From: JAAXHH01 sp965225915
Lineage (GTDB): Bacteria; JAAXHH01
NCBI GenBank assembly: GCA_965225915.1
Contig: OZ245326.1
Span: forward strand, 2,232,001-2,296,000
Direction: 5' to 3'
Length of the DNA stretch: 64,000 nt
Of this stretch, positions 53,297 through 62,262 are shown in pieces. The first letter of the stretch is position 1, and every line of letters starts with the position of its first letter. The notes beneath the pieces are model-generated. The model did not search any database, was not told the DNA's origin, and worked only from the letters and a program-made list of their open reading frames with translations. A program made the translations under genes and the position numbers.

Positions 53297-53551
53297 GGCC
53301 AATAAATGGGGTTCTTCCAACCGTCTATCAGGGCCGTCCAGCGAGGTCTAAATTCCCCTGAAGGCGGGTTGCGGCCGGCTTTGCGGCGTAGTGCCGCGGA
53401 CCGTGCCGTGGACCGCGGCGCGACGCCTTAAAATGCCTTGTCCCGCTCCCCCTCGTCGTGTAAGTTCAGTCCGGGGCGGCGCCCTATTTTCGTTGCCGTT
53501 AAGGCGATTGAAGTTTATTCACCAGAAACCAGGAGTGATGTCGAAAAGATC
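53297..53551. other. intergenic region before the aldolase gene
   Basis: GC-rich 255-bp stretch. It contains a 7-bp perfect inverted repeat GCCGCGG/CCGCGGC (53393-53399 with 53413-53419). I see no convincing promoter, tRNA or coding frame of its own. Confidence 0.4.
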
Positions 53552-54547
53552 ATGGACCAATCAGCTCTCAATGAAGTGCCCACACGCAAGTGGCTGACCT
53601 ACCGGCCGGAGATCAAGCTCATCGATTGTACCATACGGGACGGCGGCCTGATGAATGACCATCGTTTCGAAGCCGATACCGTCAAGGCGGTATACCAGGC
53701 CTGCGTCGCCGGCGGGATCGATTACATGGAAATCGGTTACATCAACTCGCGGCAGATCTTTTCCCCAGATGAATACGGGCCTTGGAAATTCTGCTCGGAA
53801 GAGGACATCCGCGGCATCGTGGGCGTCAACGACACGCCACTCAAGCTCGCGGCGATGGCCGACGCGGAGAAATCCGATTACGAGACCGACATTCTGCCGG
53901 CCGGCGACAGCGTGCTGGATATGATTCGGATCGCCACCTACATCCACCAGATCCCACTGGCATTGGATATGATCCAGGACGCGCACGAAAAGGGTTATGA
54001 GACCACACTGAATCTCATGGCGGCTTCGACGGTGCCCGAGAGCGAAATAGACGAGGCCCTGTCCCTGCTCGTAGAATCCCCTGTCGACGCCATCTACGTG
54101 GTGGACAGTTTCGGTGCACTGTACAGCGAACAGATAGAAGCGCTCGTCGACAAGTTCCTGAACGCCCTGCAATCCACCGACAAGCATGTAGGCATCCACG
54201 CCCACAATAACCAGCAACTGGCTTTCGCCAATACGATCCAGGCGCTGATCCGCGGAGCGAATTACCTGGACGCCAGTCTGGCCGGCCTCGGCCGCGGCGC
54301 CGGCAACTGTCCCATGGAACTGATCGTCGGTTTCCTCCACAACCCGAAGTTCCGCCTGCGCCCGCTCCTGGAGTGTATTCAATACGAAATCGAGCCGATG
54401 CGGGCCGAATTGATGTGGGGATTCGACATCCCTTATATGATCACGGGCCTGATGAACCAGCACCCTCGGTCGGGCATGCGGTTCAACGCGGCTGCGGTAC
54501 GGGGCGAAATGGCAAGATTCTACGACGAGATGGAGGACGCCGGGTAA
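53552..54547 (+). CDS. HMGL-like aldolase (DRE-TIM metallolyase)
   Basis: 331 aa from ATG 53552. The DRE-TIM barrel motifs are LIDCTIRDGGL at the start, YVVDSFGALYSE and GIHAHNNQQLAFANT with the HxH metal ligands, then GLGRGAGNCPME. This resembles 4-hydroxy-2-oxovalerate aldolase and related enzymes. It would split a hydroxy-keto acid to pyruvate or an acetyl-type unit, but the specificity is unknown. The M20 peptidase gene follows 71 nt downstream. Confidence 0.85.
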   Translation: MDQSALNEVPTRKWLTYRPEIKLIDCTIRDGGLMNDHRFEADTVKAVYQACVAGGIDYMEIGYINSRQIFSPDEYGPWKFCSEEDIRGIVGVNDTPLKLAAMADAEKSDYETDILPAGDSVLDMIRIATYIHQIPLALDMIQDAHEKGYETTLNLMAASTVPESEIDEALSLLVESPVDAIYVVDSFGALYSEQIEALVDKFLNALQSTDKHVGIHAHNNQQLAFANTIQALIRGANYLDASLAGLGRGAGNCPMELIVGFLHNPKFRLRPLLECIQYEIEPMRAELMWGFDIPYMITGLMNQHPRSGMRFNAAAVRGEMARFYDEMEDAG

Positions 54548-54618
54548 TCCGGCGCAATCAAGGTCTCGTATCCACGAACAACGCAAAGGCACTGGACAAC
54601 CACGTCACCCGTGAGCCC

Positions 54619-55893
54619 ATGATCACCCCGCACGAACAGCGTATCGTGGAACAGGTAGACGTCCTCCGCGAAGACATGGTATCGTTTTTGCAGGAGCTGA
54701 TACGCATTCCCTCCGTAAATCCGCCGGGAGACGAATACCTGCCATGCGCCCGGCTGGTGGGCGACCGGTTGAAGACGCTGGGTTTCGAAACCCGCTACGT
54801 GACTGCCGAAGACCATCCGGACCATTCCGCGGAACGTCCACGGGTGAACGTTGTGGGCCGTCTCCCCGGTGTCTCGCCGATGCCGACACTTCACTTCAAC
54901 GGCCATACCGACGTGGTGCCGGCGGGAGAAAACTGGACGGTCGACCCCTTTGGCGCGCTCGTGAAGGACGGCAGGATCTATGGGCGCGGCGCTTGTGACA
55001 TGAAGGGCGGTATCGCGGCGGCGCTCTATGCGGCGGCCGCGTTGCGAGAGGCGGGGGTCTCCTTGCGCGGGAGCCTCGAATTCAGCGCGACGGTTGACGA
55101 AGAAACCGGCGGTTTCGCCGGCATGGCCCATCTCGCCCGCGAGGGTCTGATTTCTCCGGACCGGACGTCGTACGTGATCATCCCGGAGCCTTTCGGTCCC
55201 GGCCGCATCTGCTTGGGCCACCGCGGGGTCTACTGGTTCCGGATCGACACCTTCGGCCGCACCGCCCATGGCAGCATGCCCTTTCTGGGCGTCAGCGCCA
55301 TCAGCCAGATGGAGCGGGTCCTGCGCCGGATCGAATCCGTCCTTGTTCCAACGCTCCGCTCGCGCACCACGGACATGCCCATAGACCCCCCAGAGGCCCG
55401 CCACGCCACGATCAACGTGAACGGGATATCCGGTGGGCAGACGGACGGGGGTGTCGGTTCACCGTGCGTCGCCGATCGGTGCTCCGCCATCTTTGACCGA
55501 AGGTACCTGAAAGAAGAGTCCTTCGCCGAGGTACGAAGTGAAATCGAAACCATGGTAGCCGACCTGTCCGCGGGTGATCCTGATTTCAATGCCGAGCTGA
55601 CCGAGCTGATGGTCGTTCACCCGGTCGAAACGGACCGAAACTGTGAACTGGTGGAGACAGCCGCGCGTACGATCGAGGATCTCCTGGGCGCGCCGCTTGA
55701 ATACGTGGCCAGTCCGGGCACCTATGACCACAAGCACGTATACAACACGGGACGGGTGAAGCAATGCATCGCCTATGGCCCAGGACTGCTGTACCTCGCC
55801 CACCAGCCCGATGAATACTGCGAGATCGATCATCTCGCGCAGAGCTGCAAGGTCATGGCGCTCACCGCGGTCCGGCTGCTTGGCGTAAACTGA
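54619..55893 (+). CDS. M20-family amidohydrolase (ArgE/DapE type)
   Basis: 424 aa from ATG 54619; the longer frame from 54373 overlaps the aldolase gene. Metal and catalytic residues: FNGHTDVVPAG, IYGRGACDMKGG, TVDEETGGFAGM and the late histidine region TYDHKHVYNTG. Family enzymes deacylate N-acyl amino acids. The RTAHGSMPFLG dimer-lid segment is present. It precedes an acyl-CoA dehydrogenase gene by 13 nt, suggesting an amino-acid or amide catabolic operon. Confidence 0.9.
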   Translation: MITPHEQRIVEQVDVLREDMVSFLQELIRIPSVNPPGDEYLPCARLVGDRLKTLGFETRYVTAEDHPDHSAERPRVNVVGRLPGVSPMPTLHFNGHTDVVPAGENWTVDPFGALVKDGRIYGRGACDMKGGIAAALYAAAALREAGVSLRGSLEFSATVDEETGGFAGMAHLAREGLISPDRTSYVIIPEPFGPGRICLGHRGVYWFRIDTFGRTAHGSMPFLGVSAISQMERVLRRIESVLVPTLRSRTTDMPIDPPEARHATINVNGISGGQTDGGVGSPCVADRCSAIFDRRYLKEESFAEVRSEIETMVADLSAGDPDFNAELTELMVVHPVETDRNCELVETAARTIEDLLGAPLEYVASPGTYDHKHVYNTGRVKQCIAYGPGLLYLAHQPDEYCEIDHLAQSCKVMALTAVRLLGVN

Positions 55894-55906
55894 AAAGGGA
55901 GAACCG

Positions 55907-57064
55907 ATGGATTTCGCACTGAGCAGCGATCAGATCATGATGCGGGACACGGCCCGCCGGATCGCCGAGGAGAAACTGAAACCCCATGCCCGGGAAATCG
56001 ACGAACGCGAAGCCGTGCACTACGAAACGATCCGGGAACTCGGTGAGATGGGTTTCATGGCCATGATGGTCCCCGAGGAGTACGGCGGCGCGGGACTGGA
56101 TACGATCAGCTACGTGCTGGCCGTGGAGGAATTCTCCAGGGTTTGCGCGTCAACCGGGGTGTGCGTCTCGGTCAACAATTCCCTTTTCGCCGACGGCGTC
56201 TACGCCTTCGGAACGGAAGAGCAGCGGAACACCTGCCTGCCGCCGCTGGGTTGCGGCGAGGCGCAGGCCTGTCTCGCGCTGACCGAACCGGGCGCGGGGA
56301 CGGACGTAGGCTCGACGACCACGTCGGCGTTGAAGGACGGCACGGATTACGTCATCAACGGCAAGAAGCATTTCGTTACCAACGGCGGCTTCGCGGACTA
56401 CCTGCTCGTCTTGGTGACCACCTCGCCCGGTACCGGTCACCGCGGCCTCAGCATGCTCCTCGTGGAAAAAGGCACGCCGGGGTTTACCGTCGGCCGCCAG
56501 GAACAGAAGCTCGGAATACGGGGTTCGGATACCAGCGAACTCCTGTTCGAGGAATGTCGCGTGCCGCAGACTAGTCTGTTGGGCGGGGAAGGACGGGGCC
56601 TGAACATCGCGCTGTCCATACTGAACGGCGGCCGCATCGGAATCGCGGCGCAGGCCCTGGGCATCGCGCAGGGGGCTTACGACGCTTCCGTGCGTTACGC
56701 GAAAGAACGGACGCAGTTCGGCAAGCCCATCGGAGAGTTCCAGGCGATCGCCTTCAAGCTCGCCGAAATGGCCACCGAACTCGAGGCGGCCCGCCTCATG
56801 ACCTACAGGGCTGCGTGGCTCAAAGACGCCGGACAGGACTACATCACGGCGTCGTCCATGGCCAAGCTATACGCGTCGGAGGCCTCGATACGGATCACGA
56901 ACGAAGCCATACAGATCCACGGCGGTTACGGGTACATCCGGGACTTCGTCGTGGAGCGCTTCTACCGGGACGCGCGAATCACCACTCTCTACGAAGGCAC
57001 CTCCGAAGCCCAGAAGATCGTCATCTCGCGAAACATCCTGAAGTCGGACGGCGCCGGGTCGTAG
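55907..57064 (+). CDS. short-chain acyl-CoA dehydrogenase
   Basis: 385 aa from ATG 55907, preceded by AAAGGGAGA. It matches FAD-dependent acyl-CoA dehydrogenases: ACLALTEPGAGTDVGSTTT, LGIRGSDTSELLFEE, and the C-terminal GGYGYIRDFVVERFYRDAR with the catalytic glutamate in LYEGTSEAQ. Butyryl- or isovaleryl-type chain length is likely but not fixed. No electron-transfer flavoprotein gene is adjacent. Confidence 0.94.
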   Translation: MDFALSSDQIMMRDTARRIAEEKLKPHAREIDEREAVHYETIRELGEMGFMAMMVPEEYGGAGLDTISYVLAVEEFSRVCASTGVCVSVNNSLFADGVYAFGTEEQRNTCLPPLGCGEAQACLALTEPGAGTDVGSTTTSALKDGTDYVINGKKHFVTNGGFADYLLVLVTTSPGTGHRGLSMLLVEKGTPGFTVGRQEQKLGIRGSDTSELLFEECRVPQTSLLGGEGRGLNIALSILNGGRIGIAAQALGIAQGAYDASVRYAKERTQFGKPIGEFQAIAFKLAEMATELEAARLMTYRAAWLKDAGQDYITASSMAKLYASEASIRITNEAIQIHGGYGYIRDFVVERFYRDARITTLYEGTSEAQKIVISRNILKSDGAGS

Positions 57065-57172
57065 GCCAGGACAGACGCCACCGCCCGGTCTGCACGGTCC
57101 GCCCGATCCGCCCAAACCCTGCTTTCGGGCATCGTTTTATCTTGACAACATACCAAACAAACGTAGGGTATA

Positions 57173-57201
57173 TTGACACGAATGTACGATGGCTATATAT
57201 T
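57173..57201 (+). promoter_or_regulatory. promoter of the topoisomerase IV genes
   Basis: TTGACA (57173-57178), 17-nt spacer, TATATT (57196-57201). Another TTGACA lies at 57142-57147, and two more occur inside the 27-bp repeats at 57218 and 57245. Confidence 0.55.
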
Positions 57202-57216
57202 GTGCTGAATTCATAG

Positions 57217-57270
57217 CTTGACACGACATGTTCTAATGCCACTCTTGACACGACATGTTCTAATGCCACT
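57217..57270. repeat. two exact tandem copies of a 27-bp repeat
   Basis: Positions 57217-57243 and 57244-57270 are identical over 27 bases. Each copy begins CTTGACACGACATG, contains the palindrome ACATGT, and ends GCCACT. It lies between the promoter and the parE start at 57323, in the leader. An operator for a DNA-binding regulator or a supercoiling-sensitive element is possible. Confidence 0.85.
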
Positions 57271-57322
57271 ATGGTATGGAAGATGTCCACCGTCAAAATC
57301 AATCGCTACTGAGGTATGACCG

Positions 57323-59272
57323 ATGGCGACCCAAAACGGATCGGGCAACGGCAAGGACCGCCGCGCCCAACTCGACCTGCTTGCGCGGTCTGACGATTCG
57401 TCGGACAGCGGTTCTCGCAACGGGAACTCTGCGCGCGGCGCCAAACCGGTTGAAGGCAACGGTTCACGGGCCTCCGCGGAAACGGCCGTCTACGACGAAA
57501 GCAAGGTCAAGACCCTCTCCTCCCTGGAACATATCCGGCTTCGGACCGGCATGTATATCGGCCGGCTCGGGAACGGCACCGACCCGGAAGACGGCATCTA
57601 TGTCCTTTTGAAGGAAGTAATCGACAACGCCGTGGACGAATTCATAATGGGTTACGGCCGGAAGATCGACGTGAACATTGAAGACAACCGGGTCCGTGTC
57701 CGCGACTTCGGCCGCGGGATTCCACTCGGCAAGGTCGTGGAATGCACTTCGATCATCAATACGGGCGCCAAGTACAACGACGAGGTCTTTCAGTTCAGCG
57801 TGGGCCTGAACGGCGTGGGCGCCAAGGCCGTCAACGCTCTTTCCGGCGATTTCCGGGTCGTGGCCTACCGGGACGGACGGTTCGCTGAGGCGGTATACGA
57901 GCGGGGACAGCTCCTGGGGCAGAACGAGGGCGTCACGGAAGAACCGGACGGTACCTATGTCGAATTCCTGCCCGACGAGAAGATCTTCGGGGAATACGCC
58001 TTCCTGCCTGACTATGTGGAACGGCGCATGTGGAACTACGCCTGCCTGAACAGCGGCCTCCGCATGATCTACAACAGCAAGCGCTTCGTTTCCCGGTATG
58101 GACTGCTGGATTTCCTGAAGGCCGAGGTGGGGGAAAATATCCTCTATGAGCCCTCCTACTACAAGGGCCAGTACATCGAATTCTCCTTCACCCACACCAC
58201 CAACTACGGCGAGACTCTGTTCTCCTTCGTCAACGGCCAGCACACCGCCGACGGCGGGTCCCACCAGAGCGCCTTCCGCGAAGGCATACTCAAAGGGGTC
58301 AACGAGTACTTCAAGAAGAGCTACGGCGGCGTGGACGTCCGGGAGTCCATTGCCGGCGCCCTCGCCATCAAGCTGAAGGACCCGGTTTTCGAATCCCAGA
58401 CCAAGAACAAGCTGGGCAACACCGATATCAGGGGATGGCTCGTTTCCGAGATCCGCGGCGCCGTGGTGGACTTTCTCCACAAGAACCAGGAGTCCGCCCA
58501 GCTAATCCAGGAAAAGATCACCCAGAACGAGCGCCTCCGGAAAGAACTGAACGCGGTCAAGAAAGAAGCCCGGGAGGCGGCCCGCCGCATCGCCATCAAG
58601 ATCCCACACTTCAAGGACTGCAAGTACCACTACGATCACGACAAGTACGGGGATGATTCCTCCATCTTCATCACCGAGGGACCGTCGGCCGCCGGTTCGA
58701 TGGTATCGGCGCGGGACCCGCTGACCCAGGCGATTTTCGGGTTGAAGGGCGTGCCGCTGAACGTCTTTTCCCGTTCGCGGGCGGCCATCTACAAAAACGA
58801 GGAACTCTACAATCTCATGATGGCCCTCGGCATAGAGGAGGGGATGTCGAATCTCCGGTTCAACAAGGTTATCATTGCGACTGACGCCGACTACGACGGC
58901 TACCACATACGGAACCTCCTGATGACCTTCTTCCTTAGCTTTTTCGAAGACATGGTGCTCGCGGGGCACGTCCATATCCTGGAAACGCCGCTCTTCCGGG
59001 TGCGCAATACGAAGGAAACCGTGTACTGCTACAGCGAGAAAGAACGCAACGCCGCGCTCGACCGGATCAGGGGAGCCGAGGTGACCCGGTTCAAGGGGCT
59101 CGGCGAGATCTCCCCCGGGGAATTCGGCCAGTTCATCGGTCCCGACATGCGGCTCGTAAAGGTCAACGTCCGGTCCATCCACAGCATTCTGGATACCCTC
59201 ACGTTCTACATGGGCAAGAACACGCCCGAGCGCAGGGACTACATCGTGGAAAACCTGCTGGACGAAGTATAG
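57323..59272 (+). CDS. parE: topoisomerase IV subunit B (ParE-like)
   Basis: 649 aa. A 60-residue low-complexity Ser/Gly-rich N-terminus precedes the GHKL ATPase domain (EVIDNAVDEF, DFGRGIPLG, GLNGVGAKAVNAL), transducer domain (SFTHTTNYGETLFSFVNG) and TOPRIM domain. The TOPRIM motif reads EGPSA at 452-456, where EGDSA is usual; the acidic DADYDG is intact. Sequence is closest to the Bacteroidota-type GyrB/ParE family (ETVYCYSEKERNAAL). The gene is followed 8 nt later by the A subunit. It resolves catenanes after replication. Confidence 0.92.
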   Translation: MATQNGSGNGKDRRAQLDLLARSDDSSDSGSRNGNSARGAKPVEGNGSRASAETAVYDESKVKTLSSLEHIRLRTGMYIGRLGNGTDPEDGIYVLLKEVIDNAVDEFIMGYGRKIDVNIEDNRVRVRDFGRGIPLGKVVECTSIINTGAKYNDEVFQFSVGLNGVGAKAVNALSGDFRVVAYRDGRFAEAVYERGQLLGQNEGVTEEPDGTYVEFLPDEKIFGEYAFLPDYVERRMWNYACLNSGLRMIYNSKRFVSRYGLLDFLKAEVGENILYEPSYYKGQYIEFSFTHTTNYGETLFSFVNGQHTADGGSHQSAFREGILKGVNEYFKKSYGGVDVRESIAGALAIKLKDPVFESQTKNKLGNTDIRGWLVSEIRGAVVDFLHKNQESAQLIQEKITQNERLRKELNAVKKEAREAARRIAIKIPHFKDCKYHYDHDKYGDDSSIFITEGPSAAGSMVSARDPLTQAIFGLKGVPLNVFSRSRAAIYKNEELYNLMMALGIEEGMSNLRFNKVIIATDADYDGYHIRNLLMTFFLSFFEDMVLAGHVHILETPLFRVRNTKETVYCYSEKERNAALDRIRGAEVTRFKGLGEISPGEFGQFIGPDMRLVKVNVRSIHSILDTLTFYMGKNTPERRDYIVENLLDEV

Positions 59273-59280
59273 GATTCCCC

Positions 59281-61206
59281 ATGGCCTACGCCGATACCCT
59301 GTTCGACGACTACTACCTGAAGTACGCCTCGTATTTCATCAAGGACCGGGCGATCCCGGAAATCGACGACGGCCTCAAGCCCGTACAGCGGCGCATCCTG
59401 CATACCCTGTTCGAGATGGATGACGGGAAGTTCCACAAGGTCGCCAACGTGGTCGGCCAGACCATGCGGTACCATCCCCACGGCGACCAGTCGATCTTCG
59501 GATCGCTGGTCAACCTCGCCAACAAGGACATGTTCATCGAAAAGCAGGGCAACTTCGGTTCGATCCTGACTGGAGACCCCGCTTCCGCGGCCCGGTATAT
59601 TGAGTGCCGTCTGACACCGCTGGCCAAGGAGGTGCTGCACGATCCGGAAATCACCGATTACGTGGACTCCTACGACGGCCGCAACAGGGAGCCGCTGGCG
59701 TTTCCTGCGAAAATCCCCGTGCTGCTCGCATTGGGCGCCGAGGGTATCGCGTCAAGCATGGCGACCCGGATCATGCCCCACAATCTCATCGAGCTCATGG
59801 AGGCCCAGACGGCCTGCCTGAGGGACGAGCCCTTCGAGGTCCTGCCCGATTTCCCTACGGGCGGACTGGTGGACGTTTCGGAATACAACGACGGCAATGG
59901 AAAGGTGATCGTCCGCGCCCACCTGGACGTTACGGACGCCAAACGCATCGTCATCCGCCAGATCCCCTACGGTTCGACGACCGAGAGCCTGATCGCGTCC
60001 ATCGAGGCGGCGGCGAAGAAAAACAAGCTGAAAATCGCCGGCATCTCCGACTTCACGGCGGAGGCGGTGGAAATCGAAATCCGGCTGGCGCGGGGCGTGC
60101 ATTCCGAGGAAACCGTGGACGCCCTTTTCGCCTTCACAGATTGCGAGTCTTCCATATCCACCAACATGCTGGTCATCCGGGCGGGCCATCCGTGCATCCT
60201 GCCCGTATCCGACGTCCTCAGGCACAATACGCAGCGACTTCTCGATGTGCTCGACGCGGAATTGAAAATCGAGCGTAAACAGCTGCACAATAAACTGCGC
60301 GCGAAGACGCTGGAGCAGCTCTTCATCAAGGAAAGGATATACAAGGGCATCGAGGAAATCCGGGAGCAGGAACGGATCCACGAGGCGATCAGGGCGGGAT
60401 TCGAACCCTTTGAATCCAAAGTGAAAGACCTGACTTCCGAAGACATCGATACCCTGCTCAAGGTACCCATCCGCCGGATTTCCCTGTACGACATCAACCG
60501 CGCCAACGAGGAGATGAAAGGCATACGGAAGCGCCTGGGCGAGATCAGGGACCACTTGGGCAATCTTTCCACCTATGCGATCACGCTCCTGGAAGGACTC
60601 ATCGAGCGGTACCGGGCGGCCTTTCCCCGGCGGACGACCATCACCTCCTTCAAGCGGGTCGATGCCCGGGAGGCGGCGCAGCGCAATCTCGCGCTCAAGT
60701 ACGACCGGAATACCGGGTACCTGGGGTACGAATTGAGCAGCGGCGACACCCTTTTCAACGTGTCGCCCTACGACCGCGTACTCGTGATCCGCAAGACGGG
60801 TGCCTATGCCCTGCACGACGATATCGAAAGGCTATTCGTGGACAAGGGCATGCTGTTCTGCGGGTTCGTCGATCCCGACCTGGTCTTCACCGTTATCTAC
60901 CGGGACGACAAAGGCCACCCCTGTATCAAACGCTGCAAACTGGACAAGTTCATATTGAACCGGGGCTACGAACTCGTACCGGAAGGATGTCGAATCTTTC
61001 AGTTGACTACCGACGACCATGTCCTGGCAACCATCACCTATAAGCCAACGCCCCGCATGCGCGTGCTGGAGGATGTCTTCGACGTTTCCCTGTTTCCGAT
61101 AAGGGGGAACCGGGCCAGGGGCATCCGGCTGGCGCCTAAGGCGGTTAAAGGCGTGAAGTTGACCAGTAAGCCGGAGGTCAATGGAAATGCCGTCGATCCC
61201 GATTGA
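59281..61206 (+). CDS. parC: topoisomerase IV subunit A (ParC-like)
   Basis: 641 aa, shorter than GyrA. The breakage-reunion core has IPEIDDGLKPVQRRIL, HPHGDQSIFGSL, the catalytic tyrosine Y106 (AARYIECRLT), and LSTYAITLLEGLIERY. The C-terminal domain is short, without the full beta-pinwheel and GyrA box, as in Bacteroidota topoisomerase IV. It starts 8 nt after parE and forms the A2B2 enzyme with it. Confidence 0.92.
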   Translation: MAYADTLFDDYYLKYASYFIKDRAIPEIDDGLKPVQRRILHTLFEMDDGKFHKVANVVGQTMRYHPHGDQSIFGSLVNLANKDMFIEKQGNFGSILTGDPASAARYIECRLTPLAKEVLHDPEITDYVDSYDGRNREPLAFPAKIPVLLALGAEGIASSMATRIMPHNLIELMEAQTACLRDEPFEVLPDFPTGGLVDVSEYNDGNGKVIVRAHLDVTDAKRIVIRQIPYGSTTESLIASIEAAAKKNKLKIAGISDFTAEAVEIEIRLARGVHSEETVDALFAFTDCESSISTNMLVIRAGHPCILPVSDVLRHNTQRLLDVLDAELKIERKQLHNKLRAKTLEQLFIKERIYKGIEEIREQERIHEAIRAGFEPFESKVKDLTSEDIDTLLKVPIRRISLYDINRANEEMKGIRKRLGEIRDHLGNLSTYAITLLEGLIERYRAAFPRRTTITSFKRVDAREAAQRNLALKYDRNTGYLGYELSSGDTLFNVSPYDRVLVIRKTGAYALHDDIERLFVDKGMLFCGFVDPDLVFTVIYRDDKGHPCIKRCKLDKFILNRGYELVPEGCRIFQLTTDDHVLATITYKPTPRMRVLEDVFDVSLFPIRGNRARGIRLAPKAVKGVKLTSKPEVNGNAVDPD

Positions 61207-61257
61207 ACCGGGTACCTACGGGATCACGGCTTTCAAAGGAAAAGGGAACGGACTGAC

Positions 61258-62244
61258 ATGACCCTGGAAATGCGCATCGGCCTCGGACAGTTCAACGTGC
61301 TCACCGACGAAAAACTGGCCTACATCAAGCAGCTCGGCGCCGACGATTTTCTCATGAACACCCCCCGCCTGCCCGGCGAAGAGCGATGGGAACTCGAGGA
61401 TCTGGTCGACCTGAAACAGCGGTCGGACCGCGCCGAACTGCGGTTGATGTCCCTGGAGAACGTGCCGGTTTCCTTCTACGACAAGGCCATGCTGGGCCTG
61501 CCGGGGCGCGACGAGCAGATCGAAAACATGAAATACACCATCCGGAACATGGGAAAGGCCGGCATCCCGATCCTGGGATACCACTGGATACCGAGTTCCG
61601 TTTGGCGCACGCCGGATCCCGCCGTGCTGCGTGGCGGGGCGACGGCAACGCGTTTCGATTTCGAAGCCCACAGGGACGTGGAACCGACCCACGGCAGGAT
61701 ATTTACGGCCGACGAAATGTGGGATAACTACGAGTACTACCTGTCGAGGATCCTGCCGGTCGCCGAGGACAGCAACGTCAAACTCGCCCTGCATCCCGAC
61801 GACCCTCCCGTGCCCATGCTGGGCGGTGTCGCCCGAATCTTCAGTAGCTTCGAGGGCTTCAAGCGCGCCATGGATACCTTTGACAGCCCGTACCACGGCC
61901 TCGATTTCTGCATGGGATGCTGGTCGGAGATGGGGGGGCACGATTACGTGATCAACGCCGTGCGGCATTTCGGCGGCCGGGACAAGATCATCTACGTGCA
62001 CTTCCGGGACGTTCAAGGGAATGTGCCCTGTTTCAACGAGTGCTTCATCAACGAGGGGAACGTAGATCCCTACGAGGTCATGCGGACGCTGAAGGAGGTC
62101 GGGTTCACCGGGTTCATGATCACCGACCACGTCCCCCACTTCGTTGACGACACCGAATGGAACCACCGCGGTCGCGCCTACGCCATCGGGTACATGACGG
62201 CCTTGCTGGAAATGGTGAACAAGCTGCAACCCGCCCCGGCCTAG
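61258..62244 (+). CDS. uxuA: mannonate dehydratase (UxuA type)
   Basis: 328 aa. The TIM barrel has the UxuA pattern LALHPDDPPVPMLGGVARIF, LDFCMGCWSEMG and KIIYVHFRDVQG, with the FITDHVPHF-like ending MITDHVPHFVDD. UxuA turns D-mannonate into 2-keto-3-deoxygluconate in hexuronate catabolism. No uxaC, uxuB or kdgK gene is adjacent, though a PfkB-like protein is at 45219-46217. It follows parC by 51 nt. Confidence 0.9.
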   Translation: MTLEMRIGLGQFNVLTDEKLAYIKQLGADDFLMNTPRLPGEERWELEDLVDLKQRSDRAELRLMSLENVPVSFYDKAMLGLPGRDEQIENMKYTIRNMGKAGIPILGYHWIPSSVWRTPDPAVLRGGATATRFDFEAHRDVEPTHGRIFTADEMWDNYEYYLSRILPVAEDSNVKLALHPDDPPVPMLGGVARIFSSFEGFKRAMDTFDSPYHGLDFCMGCWSEMGGHDYVINAVRHFGGRDKIIYVHFRDVQGNVPCFNECFINEGNVDPYEVMRTLKEVGFTGFMITDHVPHFVDDTEWNHRGRAYAIGYMTALLEMVNKLQPAPA

Positions 62245-62262
62245 GTGGGAACTCCTATCCGC

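Noticed and set aside
53393..53419. GC-rich inverted repeat before the aldolase gene as an operator.
   Set aside because: GC-rich palindromes arise often at this base composition and no promoter is placed to be controlled by it.
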